DNA from: Pseudonocardia benzenivorans CB1190
GTDB lineage: Bacteria > Actinomycetota > Actinomycetes > Mycobacteriales > Pseudonocardiaceae
Direction of reading: 5' to 3'
Length of the DNA: 64,000 nucleotides
Assembly (NCBI RefSeq): GCF_000196675.2
Contig: NC_015312.1
Coordinates: 124,001 to 188,000, forward strand
This document shows, in pieces, positions 1 to 10,057 of the stretch (its first letter is position 1; the number at the start of each line of letters is the position of its first letter). Under the pieces are notes generated by a model that saw nothing but the letters and a program-made list of their open reading frames with translations, ran no database searches and was not told where the DNA came from. Both the position numbers and the translations under genes were made by a program.

Positions 1-421
1 GCTCCGGGGGCAGCGTCTCGGGCCGGATCGCCAGCGAGTGGTACCGCGTCGCGACGAAGGGGTCGGGCAGGTCGCGCAGCACACCGACGCCGTCGTGGTG
101 CACCATCGACGTCTTGCCGTGCAGCAGCTCGGGCGCCCGCTCGACGACGCCACCCCACGCCGCGCCGATGGCCTGGTGGCCCAGACACACCCCGAGTAGC
201 GGGATGTTGCGCGCCGCGGACGCGGTGATGATCTCGATGCTCCGGCCGGCCTCCTCGGGAACGCCGGGGCCGGGGCTGATCAGCACGCCGTCGACGTCGT
301 CGAGCTCGTCGAGCTCGACCTCGTCGTTGCGCCGGACCGTGTTCTGCGCCCCGAGCTGGGCCAGGTACTGGACCAGGTTGTAGACGAAGCTGTCGTAGTT
401 GTCGACGACGAGCACGCGCAT
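1..421 (-). CDS. trpG: Glutamine amidotransferase, anthranilate/aminodeoxychorismate synthase component II (partial)
   Basis: The visible N-terminal 140 residues begin MRVLVVDNYDSFVYNLVQYL, the hallmark opening of TrpG/PabA glutaminase subunits. An SPGPG loop follows, then the nucleophile motif GVCLGHQAIG. These subunits release ammonia from glutamine for anthranilate or aminodeoxychorismate synthesis (tryptophan or folate). The C-terminal part, with the catalytic His-Glu pair, lies outside the window, so the gene is truncated by the window edge and is not known to be broken. The ATG follows the pknB stop with only one base between them, so the gene is the distal member of the kinase operon, as Rv0013 is in mycobacteria. 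TrpG versus PabA cannot be decided from sequence alone. Confidence 0.93.
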   Translation of the reverse strand, partial: MRVLVVDNYDSFVYNLVQYLAQLGAQNTVRRNDEVELDELDDVDGVLISPGPGVPEEAGRSIEIITASAARNIPLLGVCLGHQAIGAAWGGVVERAPELLHGKTSMVHHDGVGVLRDLPDPFVATRYHSLAIRPETLPPE

Positions 422-422
422 G

Positions 423-2354
423 TCAGTTACCCCCGCCCCCGCTGGGGATGACGCTGTACTGCCCGACGAGCACTGTCACCTGCTGGTCCTTGTCGATCTG
501 CTGCCCCGCGGGCACCGTCTGCTGCTGGATCTTGCCGTCCTGGCTGCGGTCGTTCACCGGCACGTTCTGCCTGCGGACGTTCGTCAGCCCGGCCTGCTGC
601 ACTGCGGCCTGCGCGCTCGCGACGTCCATCCCGACGAGGTTGGGCATCTGCACCTGGTTGCCCGAGTTGCTCGAGCCCATCGTGATGGTGACGGTCGTGC
701 CCTTGGCGACCTTCGTCCCGGCCGACGGGTTCATTCCCGTGACGACGGCGTCGCCGCTGGTGTCGCCCTGGACCTGGACCTGGAAGCCGGCCTTGGTGAG
801 GGCGCTGCGGGCGGAGTCGGCGTCCTGCCCGGTCACGTCCGGGACGGAGACGTTCGACGGCTGCTTGCCCACGACGACCGCGACCGGGGTGCCGGCGTCC
901 GCGTTCGTGCCGGGCGCCGGGTTCGACGAGATGATCTTGCCGACCATCGACGGGTCGGACGTCTCCTGCTCGGTCTGCTGGCCCAGCGTCAGACCGCGCT
1001 CCTGCAACTGGGCCTGCGCGTCGGACACCGACAGCCCGACGATCGGCGGCACCGCCGACTGGGCCGGGCCGCTGCCGATGAAGATCTTGACCGTCGAGTT
1101 CTCGGCGATCTGCGTGTTGCCGGCCGGGTCGGTCTTGACGACCTTGTTGACCTGGTCGGGGGTCGAGGCGGTCTGCTCGATGTCGGCGCGCAGCCCGGCG
1201 TTGATGACCGCCGTGCGGGCGGCCTCCTGCTGCTGGCCCACGACGTCGGGCACGGTCACCTGCTTCGGCGACGGCGGGCCCCCGAAGAACTGGTAAGCGA
1301 CGAACGCGATCAGTGCGAGCACCGCGACGATGCCCACGACGATGGCGATCTTGCGCCCGGTGCGCGGCGGGGGCTCCTCGTCGCGCCAGGCGGGAACGGC
1401 GTCGGGCGGCAGGGTGTGCCGGCCGGCGCCGCCGATCCGCCGGGTGGGACTCGTGGCGTTGGCGGCGAGCAGCGCCGTGCGCTCGTCGTCGCTCATCACG
1501 AGCGGCGCCTGCGGCCGCTGGCCGTTGCGCACCCGGATCAGGTCGGCGCGCATCTCGGCCGCGGACTGGTAGCGGTTCGCGGGGTTCTTGCTCAGCGCCT
1601 TGAGGACGATCGCGTCGAGCTCCGGGGGCACCGCGGGGTTGAGCGCCGACGGGTGCCGCGGGTCCTCGCGGACGTGCTGGTAGGCGACCGCGACCGGGGT
1701 GTCGCCGGTGAACGGAGGATCGCCGGTGAGCAGCTCGAAGAGCACGCACCCGGCCGCGTAGACGTCGCTGCGGGCGTCGACGGCCTCGCCGCGCGCCTGC
1801 TCCGGCGAGAGGTACTGCGCGGTGCCGATGACCGCGGCCGTCTGGGTGACGTTCTGGCCCTCGCCCAGCGCGCGTGCGATGCCGAAGTCCATGACCTTCA
1901 CCGCGCCCGCGGTGTTGATCATGATGTTGGCCGGCTTCACGTCGCGGTGGATGATGTTGTGCCGGTGGCTGAAGTCGAGGGCGGCACAGACGTCGGCCAT
2001 CACGTCGAGGACGCGGCCCTGGTCGAGCGGTCCCTGCGTCTTGACGATCTCGCGCAGGGTGTGGCCGTCGACGAACTCCATGACGATGTAGGGCAGCGGC
2101 CCGAACTCGCTGGTGGTCTCGCCCGTGTCGTACACCGCGACGATGGCCGGGTGGTTCAGCGCGGCGGCGTTCTGCGCCTCGCGCCGGAAGCGCAACTGGA
2201 ACTGCGGGTCGCGAGCGAGGTCGGCACGCAGGACCTTGACGGCGACGTCACGCCCGAGCCGGGTGTCCAGCCCGCGGTGAACCTCGGACATGCCGCCATA
2301 GCCGAGCGTGTCGCCCAGCTCGTAGCGCTCGGACAGCAGTCTGGGGGTGGTCAT
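423..2354 (-). CDS. pknB: Serine/threonine protein kinase PknB with PASTA repeats
   Basis: Essential-type membrane kinase that senses muropeptides/lipid II and phosphorylates growth and division proteins. Residues about 10-275 form the kinase domain: glycine-rich loop near LGYGGMSEVHRG, catalytic loop HRDVKPANIM, DFG in VMDFGIAR and the APE-equivalent LSPEQ. A single membrane span lies near 335-356, ending in YQFFGG. Four extracellular PASTA repeats follow, opening with VPDVVGQ, VPPIVGL, VPDVTGQ and MPNLVGM. I chose the ATG at 2354 because AGGA sits about nine bases upstream. An in-frame GTG at 2405 would add 17 residues but has no ribosome site. It lies 108 bases after pknA in the same operon. 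Confidence 0.95.
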   Translation of the reverse strand: MTTPRLLSERYELGDTLGYGGMSEVHRGLDTRLGRDVAVKVLRADLARDPQFQLRFRREAQNAAALNHPAIVAVYDTGETTSEFGPLPYIVMEFVDGHTLREIVKTQGPLDQGRVLDVMADVCAALDFSHRHNIIHRDVKPANIMINTAGAVKVMDFGIARALGEGQNVTQTAAVIGTAQYLSPEQARGEAVDARSDVYAAGCVLFELLTGDPPFTGDTPVAVAYQHVREDPRHPSALNPAVPPELDAIVLKALSKNPANRYQSAAEMRADLIRVRNGQRPQAPLVMSDDERTALLAANATSPTRRIGGAGRHTLPPDAVPAWRDEEPPPRTGRKIAIVVGIVAVLALIAFVAYQFFGGPPSPKQVTVPDVVGQQQEAARTAVINAGLRADIEQTASTPDQVNKVVKTDPAGNTQIAENSTVKIFIGSGPAQSAVPPIVGLSVSDAQAQLQERGLTLGQQTEQETSDPSMVGKIISSNPAPGTNADAGTPVAVVVGKQPSNVSVPDVTGQDADSARSALTKAGFQVQVQGDTSGDAVVTGMNPSAGTKVAKGTTVTITMGSSNSGNQVQMPNLVGMDVASAQAAVQQAGLTNVRRQNVPVNDRSQDGKIQQQTVPAGQQIDKDQQVTVLVGQYSVIPSGGGGN

Positions 2355-2462
2355 CGGCGCCGGTTCCTGAGTCGTGTCGAGAGTCGGATCATCATGCCTG
2401 GCCACACCGCCCGTCGGAGGAGTCGCGTGCCGTGCGGTCGGCGGACAGCCTGCTGCCGGGGC

Positions 2463-5105
2463 TCACCGGACATCCTCCGTGCCTTGCTCCCCGGTCCTTC
2501 CGGCCCGATGCACCGTCCAGCCCGCCGCACCGTCCTCCTGGCGGGACACGCTACCCGGGTCGAACCCGGACGGTGCGGACATCGCGCGCGACGTACCCGT
2601 CAGTTTCGGGACCAGCAGCAGCAGCGTGACGACGAGCGCGACCACGGCGAGCACCACGAACAGGACCACCAGCAGCGTGCCGCGCGACCGCGCCGACGGC
2701 GCGAGCGCGACCGGCTCGCGGGCCGGGTCCTCGTCGGGCTCGTGGCGGGCCCGGTGGGCGCCCCCGGACGAGAGGTCCCGGTCCGCGGCGGGCTGCTCCC
2801 GGAGCTCGCGGCGGACCGTCGTCTCGACGGTCGTCTCGACGTCGGCCACCCGATCGGGTCCGTCGGTCCGCTGGGCGGTCGTGCCACGGCGCGGCGGGGA
2901 CGATCCGGCCCCGGAGGAGGTGGGCGCGGAGGAGGTGGGCGCAGAGGAGGTGGGCGCGGAGGAGCCGGGCGCGGAGGAGCCGGGCGCCGAGCCGGGGGGC
3001 GGGGTCGTCGGCGGCAGGGTGCCCGGGTTCGCCGCGCCGGGCGGGGTCCCCGGCGGCGGGGTTCCGGCGTGGCGCGGCAGGGAACCGGTCGTCGGCGGCA
3101 CGGGGTGCGAGCCGGTCGCGTGCGGGGCCCCGGGCGTGGGCGTGCGGGGGTGCGTCGTCCCGGCCCCGGTCTGCGTCGCGTGCGCCGCCCCGGCCGGTGC
3201 TGCGGACGGTGCTGCCGCCGCGTGCGCCGGGCCGGAGCCACGGGCGGGCGAGCGCGGCACGTCCTGCGGCTGCGAGCCGCGCCCGGGCGTGTCGTGCCCG
3301 GGAGCACCGTGCCCCGGTGAGCCGGGCGCGGCGCCCGTGCCGGGACGCGTCGTGTGCGAACCGGGCGGCGGCGACTCGACGTACGAGGACGCCTCGACCG
3401 AGGCCGACGTCCCGGGGTACGGCGGCGACTCGACGTACGACGACGAGTTGGAGGCCGACTCCGCGTACGGGGACGGGTCGAGGTAGGGCGACGGCTCGAC
3501 GTAGGGCGACCCCGACATCGGCGACTCGGGCGGCGGCCCGACGAACGACCGGGGCAACGAGTCCGACAACGACCCCGACACCGACCCCGACACCGGGGCG
3601 GCCAAGGGGCCGGACCGCGGCTCCGGGTACGGAGTGCCGGCGAGGGGATCGGACACCGGCGGCCGGACGGACGTCTCCGGCGGGGCCTGTGCGGCCGCGG
3701 CGTGCGCGGGGGCCGTGTGCCGGCCCGGCGCCTCGCCCGCCCCGTCAGCGGCTCGGTGTCGGACGTCGTCTCCCTGGCCGGCTGCACTGTCGCGGCCGGT
3801 GGCTGCCCGGCTCGCGTCGGTTCCGTCGCCGGTGTCGGTTCGGGCGTCCGCGAGGTAGGGGCCCGGGGCGGCGGGTGCGTCGTCGGACGATCCGTCGGCG
3901 CGGTGCGCGGACCTGGTCCGCGCCCGCGCCCAGCGACCCGCCGCGGCGGCGACGCGTCCCTCGGCGGCGGTGAGTGCCGCGCGCCTGTCCTCGTCGCTCC
4001 CGCGCTCCTCGGCCATGCGGCGCGCCCGCCGGGACCGGCGGCGCTGCGGCTCGGCGGCGCCCTCGGACTCCGGCCCGCCCACTTCCGGTCCGGGCCCGGC
4101 CGATGCCGCGCCGGAACCCGGCCCGGCCGATGCCGCGCCGGAACCCGGCCCGCCGGACCCCGCGGTGCCCGCGACGGTGCTCGGACGCCGACCGGCCTGC
4201 CGAGGCCCGGCCGCGGGCGAGCCGTCGGGGTCGAGGTCGTCGGCCACCCCGGACGGACGTGGCACCGGCTCCCCGCGGCGCACGGCGGCGACCGCGCGCG
4301 CCAGCTCGGCACCGTCGCGGTAGCGCTGCGCCGGGTCCTTGACCAGCACGGTCTCGATGAGCCGGCGGACCTCGTCGGGCACGTCGTCGGGGAGCGGCGG
4401 AGGCTCGTCGCGCACCTGCATCATCGCGACGACGACGGGGTTCTCGGCGCGGAACGGTCGCTTCCCGGCCAGGCACTCGTAGCCGACGATCCCCAGCGAG
4501 TAGACGTCGCCCGCCGGCCCCGCCTCGCCGCCGCTGGCCTGCTCGGGCGCGATGTAGTGGGCCGTGCCCATGACCATCCCGGACCGCGTGACCGGCACGG
4601 CGTTGGCGGCCTTGGCGATGCCGAAGTCGGTGAGCTTCACGACGCCGTCGTCGCGCAGCAGGATGTTGCCGGGCTTGACGTCGCGGTGCACGAAGCCCCG
4701 CTGGTGGGCCGCGTCGAGGGCCCAGGCGGCGTGCTCGAGGATGCGCAGCGTCTCGTCGCTGTCCATGCGGCCGCGGCTGATCCGGTTGGACAGCGGCTCG
4801 CCCCGGACGAGCTCCATGACCAGGTACGCGGTCCGGCGCTCGCCGAGCGCGGCGTCGTCCTCCCCGTAGTCGTGGACCAGCGCGATCCCGGAGTGGTCGA
4901 GCGAGGCGACGGTGCGCGCCTCGATCCGGAAGCGGTGCAGGAACTCCTCGTCGCCCGACAGCTCGGGGCGCAGCACCTTCACGGCGACGGCCCGGTCGAG
5001 CCGGGTGTCCGAGGCCTCCCACACCTCGCCCATGCCGCCGACGGCGATCCGCCGGTCGAGGCGGTAGCGATCGGCGATGTGCAGGCCGGCGGCGAGCGTG
5101 GTCAC
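2463..5105 (-). CDS. pknA: Serine/threonine protein kinase PknA with very long Pro/Ser-rich linker
   Basis: Kinase controlling cell shape and division, partner of PknB. Residues 1-278 are a complete kinase domain: GGMGEVWEA glycine loop, [10 protein letters not shown] catalytic loop, [12 protein letters not shown] roughly 530-residue low-complexity Pro/Ser/Thr/Gly region follows. A membrane span lies near 808-833 ([20 protein letters not shown]) and a short outer tail near 47 residues completes the protein. Mycobacterial PknA is about 430 residues, so this protein is about twice as long because of the linker. The GTG start overlaps the pbpA stop by four bases (GTGA), implying coupled translation. 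The linker includes 15-base repeats encoding TSSAP units. Confidence 0.92.
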   Translation of the reverse strand: MTTLAAGLHIADRYRLDRRIAVGGMGEVWEASDTRLDRAVAVKVLRPELSGDEEFLHRFRIEARTVASLDHSGIALVHDYGEDDAALGERRTAYLVMELVRGEPLSNRISRGRMDSDETLRILEHAAWALDAAHQRGFVHRDVKPGNILLRDDGVVKLTDFGIAKAANAVPVTRSGMVMGTAHYIAPEQASGGEAGPAGDVYSLGIVGYECLAGKRPFRAENPVVVAMMQVRDEPPPLPDDVPDEVRRLIETVLVKDPAQRYRDGAELARAVAAVRRGEPVPRPSGVADDLDPDGSPAAGPRQAGRRPSTVAGTAGSGGPGSGAASAGPGSGAASAGPGPEVGGPESEGAAEPQRRRSRRARRMAEERGSDEDRRAALTAAEGRVAAAAGRWARARTRSAHRADGSSDDAPAAPGPYLADARTDTGDGTDASRAATGRDSAAGQGDDVRHRAADGAGEAPGRHTAPAHAAAAQAPPETSVRPPVSDPLAGTPYPEPRSGPLAAPVSGSVSGSLSDSLPRSFVGPPPESPMSGSPYVEPSPYLDPSPYAESASNSSSYVESPPYPGTSASVEASSYVESPPPGSHTTRPGTGAAPGSPGHGAPGHDTPGRGSQPQDVPRSPARGSGPAHAAAAPSAAPAGAAHATQTGAGTTHPRTPTPGAPHATGSHPVPPTTGSLPRHAGTPPPGTPPGAANPGTLPPTTPPPGSAPGSSAPGSSAPTSSAPTSSAPTSSGAGSSPPRRGTTAQRTDGPDRVADVETTVETTVRRELREQPAADRDLSSGGAHRARHEPDEDPAREPVALAPSARSRGTLLVVLFVVLAVVALVVTLLLLVPKLTGTSRAMSAPSGFDPGSVSRQEDGAAGWTVHRAGRTGEQGTEDVR
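2914..2993 (-). repeat. 15-bp tandem repeat inside pknA linker
   Basis: About five to six copies of a 15-base unit, on the plus strand GCGGAGGAGGTGGGC with drift to GCGGAGGAGCCGGGC. They encode repeated [10 protein letters not shown] units in the linker just before the membrane span. Such in-frame repeats can change copy number without shifting the frame. Confidence 0.7.
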
Positions 5106-6571
5106 TGGCCCGCCCGCAGTGCCTCGGCGATGACGGCGCGTCCGATGGGGGCGGCGATCGATCCGCCCGTGGCCTCCAGCGCGCGGTCGCCACCGTCCTC
5201 GACGATCACCGCGACGGCCACGACGGGGTTCTGCGCGGGCGCGAACGCGACGTACCACCCGTGCGGTGGGGTGTTCTTCGGGTCGTTGCCGTGTTCGGCC
5301 GTGCCCGTCTTCGAGGCGATCTGGACGCCCGCGATCTTGCCGCCGCCCTGGGTCCGGTTCTCCGAGCCGATCATCAGATCGGTCAACGTCGCAGCCACGC
5401 CCGCGGGTACGGCCTGGCCGATCCTGTCGGCCTTCGTCGTGTCGATCGTCTCGAGCTCGGGGCCCTGGATCTCCTTGACCAGGTGCGGCGCCATCAGCGT
5501 GCCGCCGTTGGCGATCGCGGCGACGACCATCGCGTTCTGCAGCGGGGTGAGCCGCACGTCGCGCTGGCCGATGCCGGACTGCTCGAGCGCCGCGGTGTCG
5601 GGGAGGTCGCCGATCGACGACGGGACGACGGGCATCGGGATCGTCATCCCGGACGTGCCGATGCCGAACGCCTCGGCCTGCTTGCGCAGGACGTCCGGGC
5701 CGAGCGCACCGGCCAGCGTGGCGAACGCCGTGTTGCAGGAGCGGGCCAGCGCGTCGCGCAGGGTCGCGGTCGCGCCGGTGCCGCACGGCGTGCCGTCGAA
5801 GTTCTCCAGCGTGGTGTTCGTGCCGGTCAGCGTGATCCGCGGCGCGGCGGTCAGCGGACTGTCGGGGGTGTACCCGTTCTGCAGCGCCGCGGCCGTGTCG
5901 ATCAGCTTGAACGTCGAGCCCGGCGGATAGGTCTCGGAGATCGCCCGGTTGGGCAGGACGGGCGGGTCGGCCGCGTTGTCGGCCTTCCACGCGTCCTGCT
6001 GGGTCTTCGTGTTGTGGCTCGCCAGCGGGTTCGGGTCGAACGAGGGCGTCGAGGCCATCGCGAGGATCTCGCCGGTCTGCGGCCGCAGCGCGACGACGGC
6101 GCCGGCGAAGTGCTTCGCCGTCATCTGGTCGTAGGCGACCTGCTGCACGGTCGGCTGGATCGTCAGTGCGACGTTGCCGCCGCTCGGGTCGCGCCCCGTG
6201 ATCAGATCGGAGAGCCTGCGGCCGAACAGCCGGTCGTCGGTGCCGTTGAGGACGGAGTCCGAGGCCCGCTCGATGCCGGTCGAGCTGTAGAGCACGGAGT
6301 AGTAGCCGGTCAGCGGCGCGAACGCGGGCCCGTTGGGGTACTGGCGCTGGAAGCGCAGCCGGTCGTCGGTCGCGACGCTCTGTGCGAGCACCTTGCCGTC
6401 GGCGGTGATCTGGCCGCGCTGGCGCGAGTACTCGGCGAGCAGGACGCGCTGGTTGCGCGGGTCGTTGCGGTAGTCGCCGGCCTTGACGACCTGGACGTAG
6501 GTCAGGTTCGCGAGCAGCAGCAGGATCATCACCATCACGGAGATGGCGACCCTGCGCACGGGGGTGTTCAC
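5102..6571 (-). CDS. pbpA: Penicillin-binding protein 2 family transpeptidase PbpA
   Basis: Class B D,D-transpeptidase that cross-links peptidoglycan for elongation and division, about 489 residues. One N-terminal membrane anchor (residues 9-25, [16 protein letters not shown]) precedes the PBP dimer domain. The transpeptidase domain has STFK (near residue 220), SCN (near 277) and KTGTAEH (near 418), so all three catalytic motifs are intact. The GTG start overlaps the rodA stop by four bases. Acting with the neighbouring SEDS protein RodA as a glycan polymerase/transpeptidase pair is established for this family. Confidence 0.95.
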   Translation of the reverse strand: MNTPVRRVAISVMVMILLLLANLTYVQVVKAGDYRNDPRNQRVLLAEYSRQRGQITADGKVLAQSVATDDRLRFQRQYPNGPAFAPLTGYYSVLYSSTGIERASDSVLNGTDDRLFGRRLSDLITGRDPSGGNVALTIQPTVQQVAYDQMTAKHFAGAVVALRPQTGEILAMASTPSFDPNPLASHNTKTQQDAWKADNAADPPVLPNRAISETYPPGSTFKLIDTAAALQNGYTPDSPLTAAPRITLTGTNTTLENFDGTPCGTGATATLRDALARSCNTAFATLAGALGPDVLRKQAEAFGIGTSGMTIPMPVVPSSIGDLPDTAALEQSGIGQRDVRLTPLQNAMVVAAIANGGTLMAPHLVKEIQGPELETIDTTKADRIGQAVPAGVAATLTDLMIGSENRTQGGGKIAGVQIASKTGTAEHGNDPKNTPPHGWYVAFAPAQNPVVAVAVIVEDGGDRALEATGGSIAAPIGRAVIAEALRAGQ

Positions 6572-8031
6572 GCCTGGGCCCCCCGCGCCTCGTCGGCCGC
6601 GGCGGGCCGCTGGACCAGCTCGGTCGCGGCCTGCGCGAGCGGCGCCTGGGGTACCGACGGCCGCTGCGGCAGCGGGGCGCGGGCCGCGTTGGAGATCCGC
6701 AGCAGCAGTGCGACCAGCGCGTAGTTCGCGACGAGCGACGACCCGCCGTAGGACAGGAACGGGAGCGTGAGACCGGTCAGCGGGATGAGCTTGGTGACGC
6801 CGCCGATGACGACGAAGATCTGCAGCGCGACGGCGTAGGACAGACCCGTCGCGAGCAGCTTGCCGAAGCTGTCGCGGACCGCCAGCGCGCTGCGCAGGCC
6901 GCGGGTGATCAGCACCAGGTAGATCACAAGGATCGAGGCCAGCCCGATCAGGCCGAGCTCCTCGCCGAGCGAGGACCACATGAAGTCGCTCTCGGCGAAC
7001 GGGACGAGATCGGGGCGGCCCGCGCCCAGACCGGTGCCGCCGACCCCGCCCGTGCCGAGCCCGAACAGCGCCTGGCCGATCTGGTAGCCGTTGCCGTTGA
7101 AGTCGCTGAAGGGGTCGAGCCAGACCTGCACCCGCACGCGGACGTGGCCGAACAGGTTGTAGGCGAGCACGGCGCCGCCGACGAAGAACACCAGCCCGAT
7201 GACCATCCACGAGATGCGCTCGGTCGCCACGTAGAGCAGCACGAGCAGGATCCCGAAGAACAGCAGCGAGGTCCCCAGGTCGCTCTCGAACACCAGGACG
7301 CCGACCGACAGTCCCCAGGCGACGATCAGCGGCGCGAGGTCGCGGGCGCGCGGGAACTCCATGCCCAGGAAGCGGCGGCCCGCCGTGGTGAACAGCTCGC
7401 GTTTCTGGACGAGGAACGTCGCGAAGAACACGATCAGCAGCAGCTTGGCGAACTCACCGGGCTGGATGCCGATGCCACCGATGCGGATCCACAGCTTCGC
7501 GCCGTTGACCTGCGAGATCGACGCGGGCAACAGGCCGGGGAGCGCCAGCAGGATGATGCCGGCGAAACCGGCGGTGTAGCCGAAGCGGGCCAGTGTCCGG
7601 TGGTCGCGGACGCGCCACAGCACCAGCATGAACAGGGCGAGGCCGATCGCCGTCCAGGCGACCTGACGAAGCACCAGGCTCGACGGCGGGGCGTTGCCCA
7701 GGAGGCTCGCGCGATCGGCGTTCGCCAGGTCGAGCCGGTGGATCATGACCAGGCCCAGGCCGTTGAGCAGCGCCACCGAGGGCAGGATCAGCGGGTCGGC
7801 GTAGGGGGCCCAGCGGCGGACGGCCAGGTGCGCCACGGCGAACAGCCCGAGGTAGGCCAGCCCGAGCCAGAGCAGGGTCGTCGTGACCTCCTGCTCCTGG
7901 TTGGCCTCGACGATCACGAGCGCGCCGGTGACGATCACCGCGGCGAACGCCAGGAGCAACAGCTCGATCCCGCGCCCCGTCGGGAGCGGCGGTGCGGGGG
8001 CCCTGCCCGGTGCCTGTGGAGGCGCCGCCAT
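6568..8031 (-). CDS. rodA: SEDS peptidoglycan polymerase RodA/FtsW family
   Basis: Polytopic membrane protein, about 487 residues, with at least ten hydrophobic segments. SEDS signatures are visible: a [12 protein letters not shown]-type stretch, [24 protein letters not shown] and the C-terminal PFLSYGGSS. The family polymerises lipid II into glycan strands. The start ATG shares its A with the pstP stop (TGATG), so translation is probably coupled. RodA fits the operon better than FtsW because it lies beside pbpA and the Ser/Thr kinases, as in mycobacterial Rv0017c. Confidence 0.93.
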   Translation of the reverse strand: MAAPPQAPGRAPAPPLPTGRGIELLLLAFAAVIVTGALVIVEANQEQEVTTTLLWLGLAYLGLFAVAHLAVRRWAPYADPLILPSVALLNGLGLVMIHRLDLANADRASLLGNAPPSSLVLRQVAWTAIGLALFMLVLWRVRDHRTLARFGYTAGFAGIILLALPGLLPASISQVNGAKLWIRIGGIGIQPGEFAKLLLIVFFATFLVQKRELFTTAGRRFLGMEFPRARDLAPLIVAWGLSVGVLVFESDLGTSLLFFGILLVLLYVATERISWMVIGLVFFVGGAVLAYNLFGHVRVRVQVWLDPFSDFNGNGYQIGQALFGLGTGGVGGTGLGAGRPDLVPFAESDFMWSSLGEELGLIGLASILVIYLVLITRGLRSALAVRDSFGKLLATGLSYAVALQIFVVIGGVTKLIPLTGLTLPFLSYGGSSLVANYALVALLLRISNAARAPLPQRPSVPQAPLAQAATELVQRPAAADEARGAQA

Positions 8032-9428
8032 CAGCTCGCCGGCCGGCAGGTCTGCCCCGGCACGGGCGTCTCGGACTGCAACGGGGTGTCGGGGGCCACC
8101 GGCTGCTCGGGAACGACGGCCGCTCCCGACGGCGGTGCCGCGGGCGGGGTCGTCGTCGGGGCTGCCGGCGGCTGTGCCGCGGTCCCGTTGGGATCGGCCG
8201 GGGGAACGACGGGCGTCGTGGGCGCCGGACACACGGGCAGCCGCTTGTCGCGCAGCACCTGCAGGGTGCTCTGGGCGCTGGGCATCCCGTCGGACGCGAC
8301 GATCCCGTCCTGCACCCGGCTGCGGTAGTCCTCGGGGAGGTCCGACAGCGCGATGTCGGAGGTCTCGGAGACCCGCTGCAGCGGGATGCCGAGCACGCTG
8401 CCGCGCACGCCCTGGTAGATCGCGACGTGGTCGGCCGACGCGCCGACGTAGTACTGCTGCATCACCCAGGTGCGGGCCAGCAGGACGGCCGCCACGACGA
8501 CGACGACCGCCACGACGGCGGTGATCACGATGCGCCGGGTGGGCCTGCGGCGGCGCTCCTCGGCGGCGGGCTGCTCGGCCGTGCGGCGCGGGGCGACCCG
8601 GGGGAGCGTCGTCGCCGACGCCCGGCCGGCCGCGGTGTCGGGGCCGGGGCGGTGGTCGTCGCTGCCGTCGCCGGCCGCGCCGCCGACGATCGGGGCCACG
8701 TCGCCGTAGTCGACGTCGACGACGTCGGCCACGATGCAGGTGATGTTGTCGGGGCCGCCGCCGCGCAGGGCCAGCTCGATGAGCCGGTCGGCGCACTCGC
8801 GCGGGTCGGAGTACTCGGCCAGCGTGTGCGCGAGGGTCTCGTCGCTCACCGGGCCGGACAGCCCGTCGGAACACAGCAGGTACCGGTCGCCCGCGCGGGC
8901 CTCGCGCATCGTCAGCGAGGGCTCGACCTCCTGGCCGGTGATGGCGCGCAGCAGCAGCGAACGCTGCGGGTGCGTGTGCGCCTCCTCCTCGGTGATGCGG
9001 CCCTCGTCGATCAGCGACTGGACGAAGGTGTCGTCCTTTGTGATCTGCGTGAACTCGCCGTTGCGGAGCTGGTAGCACCGCGAGTCGCCGACGTGCACGA
9101 GCCCGAGCCGGGAGCCGGCGAACAGGATCGCGGTCAGCGTCGTGCCCATGCCCTCGAGGTCGGGCGCCTCGGCGACGTGCCGGGTGATGGCGGCGTTGCC
9201 CTGGAACGTGGCGTCGCGCAGATGACCGAGGAGGTCGTCGCCGGGGTCGTCCTCGTCGAGCGGGGCGAGCGCGGAGATCACCAGCGAGGAGGCGACCTCG
9301 CCCGCGGCGTGGCCGCCCATCCCGTCGGCGAGCGCGAGCAGGCGCGGGCCCGCGTACACCGCGTCCTGGTTGTTCTGCCTGACCAGCCCGCGGTCGCTGC
9401 GGGCCGAGTAGCGCAGGACCAGGGTCAT
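8031..9428 (-). CDS. pstP: PP2C-family Ser/Thr phosphatase PstP
   Basis: Dephosphorylates PknA/PknB and their substrates. The first 240 residues carry PP2C metal-binding motifs: SDRGLVRQNNQDA, ADGMGGHAAGE, GTTLTAI, HVGDSRCY, LCSDGLSG and GPDNITCIV. A membrane span near residue 310 (VITAVVAVVVVVAAVLLA) is followed by an extracellular domain and a Pro-rich end. Total is about 465 residues. I set the start at ATG 9428, where the conserved core MTLVLRYSARSDRG begins, with GGAG upstream. A start at 9464 would add only unsupported residues. It lies 115 bases downstream of fhaB. Confidence 0.94.
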   Translation of the reverse strand: MTLVLRYSARSDRGLVRQNNQDAVYAGPRLLALADGMGGHAAGEVASSLVISALAPLDEDDPGDDLLGHLRDATFQGNAAITRHVAEAPDLEGMGTTLTAILFAGSRLGLVHVGDSRCYQLRNGEFTQITKDDTFVQSLIDEGRITEEEAHTHPQRSLLLRAITGQEVEPSLTMREARAGDRYLLCSDGLSGPVSDETLAHTLAEYSDPRECADRLIELALRGGGPDNITCIVADVVDVDYGDVAPIVGGAAGDGSDDHRPGPDTAAGRASATTLPRVAPRRTAEQPAAEERRRRPTRRIVITAVVAVVVVVAAVLLARTWVMQQYYVGASADHVAIYQGVRGSVLGIPLQRVSETSDIALSDLPEDYRSRVQDGIVASDGMPSAQSTLQVLRDKRLPVCPAPTTPVVPPADPNGTAAQPPAAPTTTPPAAPPSGAAVVPEQPVAPDTPLQSETPVPGQTCRPAS

Positions 9429-9543
9429 ATTGCGACTCCGTCGGCACCATCGGCTCGACCCCACGTGCGCGGACGTTCTCGGTCCTGCACGCAGGTCTCG
9501 CGGGAACGGCCCGGGCCGCTCAGCTCGCTGATCTCGTGCGGTC

Positions 9544-10002
9544 TCATGAGCGCAGCTCGATCACGGTCTTGCCGATGCGGACCGGCACCCCCAGGGGAAC
9601 CCGGGTGGGTCCGGTGACCTTAGCCCGGTCCAGGTAGGTGCCGTTCGTCGACCCGAGGTCCTCCACGTACCAGTCCTCGCCCTGCGGGGCGATGCGGGCG
9701 TGCCGCGTCGAGGCGTAGTCGTCGTCGAGCTTGAGCGTCGAGTCGTCGGCGCGTCCGATGAGGATCGGCCGCGAGTCGAGCGTGATCCTGCTGCCGGCGA
9801 GCGGCCCTTGCGTGACCAGCAGCTGGCGTGCCGTGCGACCCCGACCGGACCGTTTCGCGGCGCGGCTGCCGCCGGGCAGGATCGCCCGCAGCCCCGACGC
9901 CGCATACAGGTCCGATCGCACGACACGCAGCGCGAACAGCACGAACAGCCAGAGCAGGGCCAGAAAACCCGCCCTGGTCAGCTGCAGCACCAACTCGGGC
10001 AC
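9544..10002 (-). CDS. fhaB: FHA-domain protein FhaB (FipA)
   Basis: A 152-residue protein: an N-terminal hydrophobic helix (residues 8-27, LTRAGFLALLWLFVLFALRV), a basic linker, and a C-terminal forkhead-associated domain with GRADDST, the STRHARI core and DLGSTNGTYL. FHA domains bind phosphothreonine, and FhaB proteins are PknA/PknB partners linking signalling to division (known for mycobacteria). The GTG start has GGAG about 11 bases upstream. It lies between fhaA (55 bases) and pstP in one operon. Confidence 0.93.
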   Translation of the reverse strand: MPELVLQLTRAGFLALLWLFVLFALRVVRSDLYAASGLRAILPGGSRAAKRSGRGRTARQLLVTQGPLAGSRITLDSRPILIGRADDSTLKLDDDYASTRHARIAPQGEDWYVEDLGSTNGTYLDRAKVTGPTRVPLGVPVRIGKTVIELRS

Positions 10003-10057
10003 GTGCCGTGCTCTCCGCTCTGTTCTCCTCGTTCCCGCCGCGACGGGCGACGAGACG

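Noticed and set aside
399-3320. A 973-codon open frame on the plus strand opposite pknB/pknA
   Set aside because: The translation is Arg/Val/Gly-rich with no domain pattern and lies antisense to clearly recognisable kinase genes. It results from the scarcity of stop codons in GC-rich DNA.
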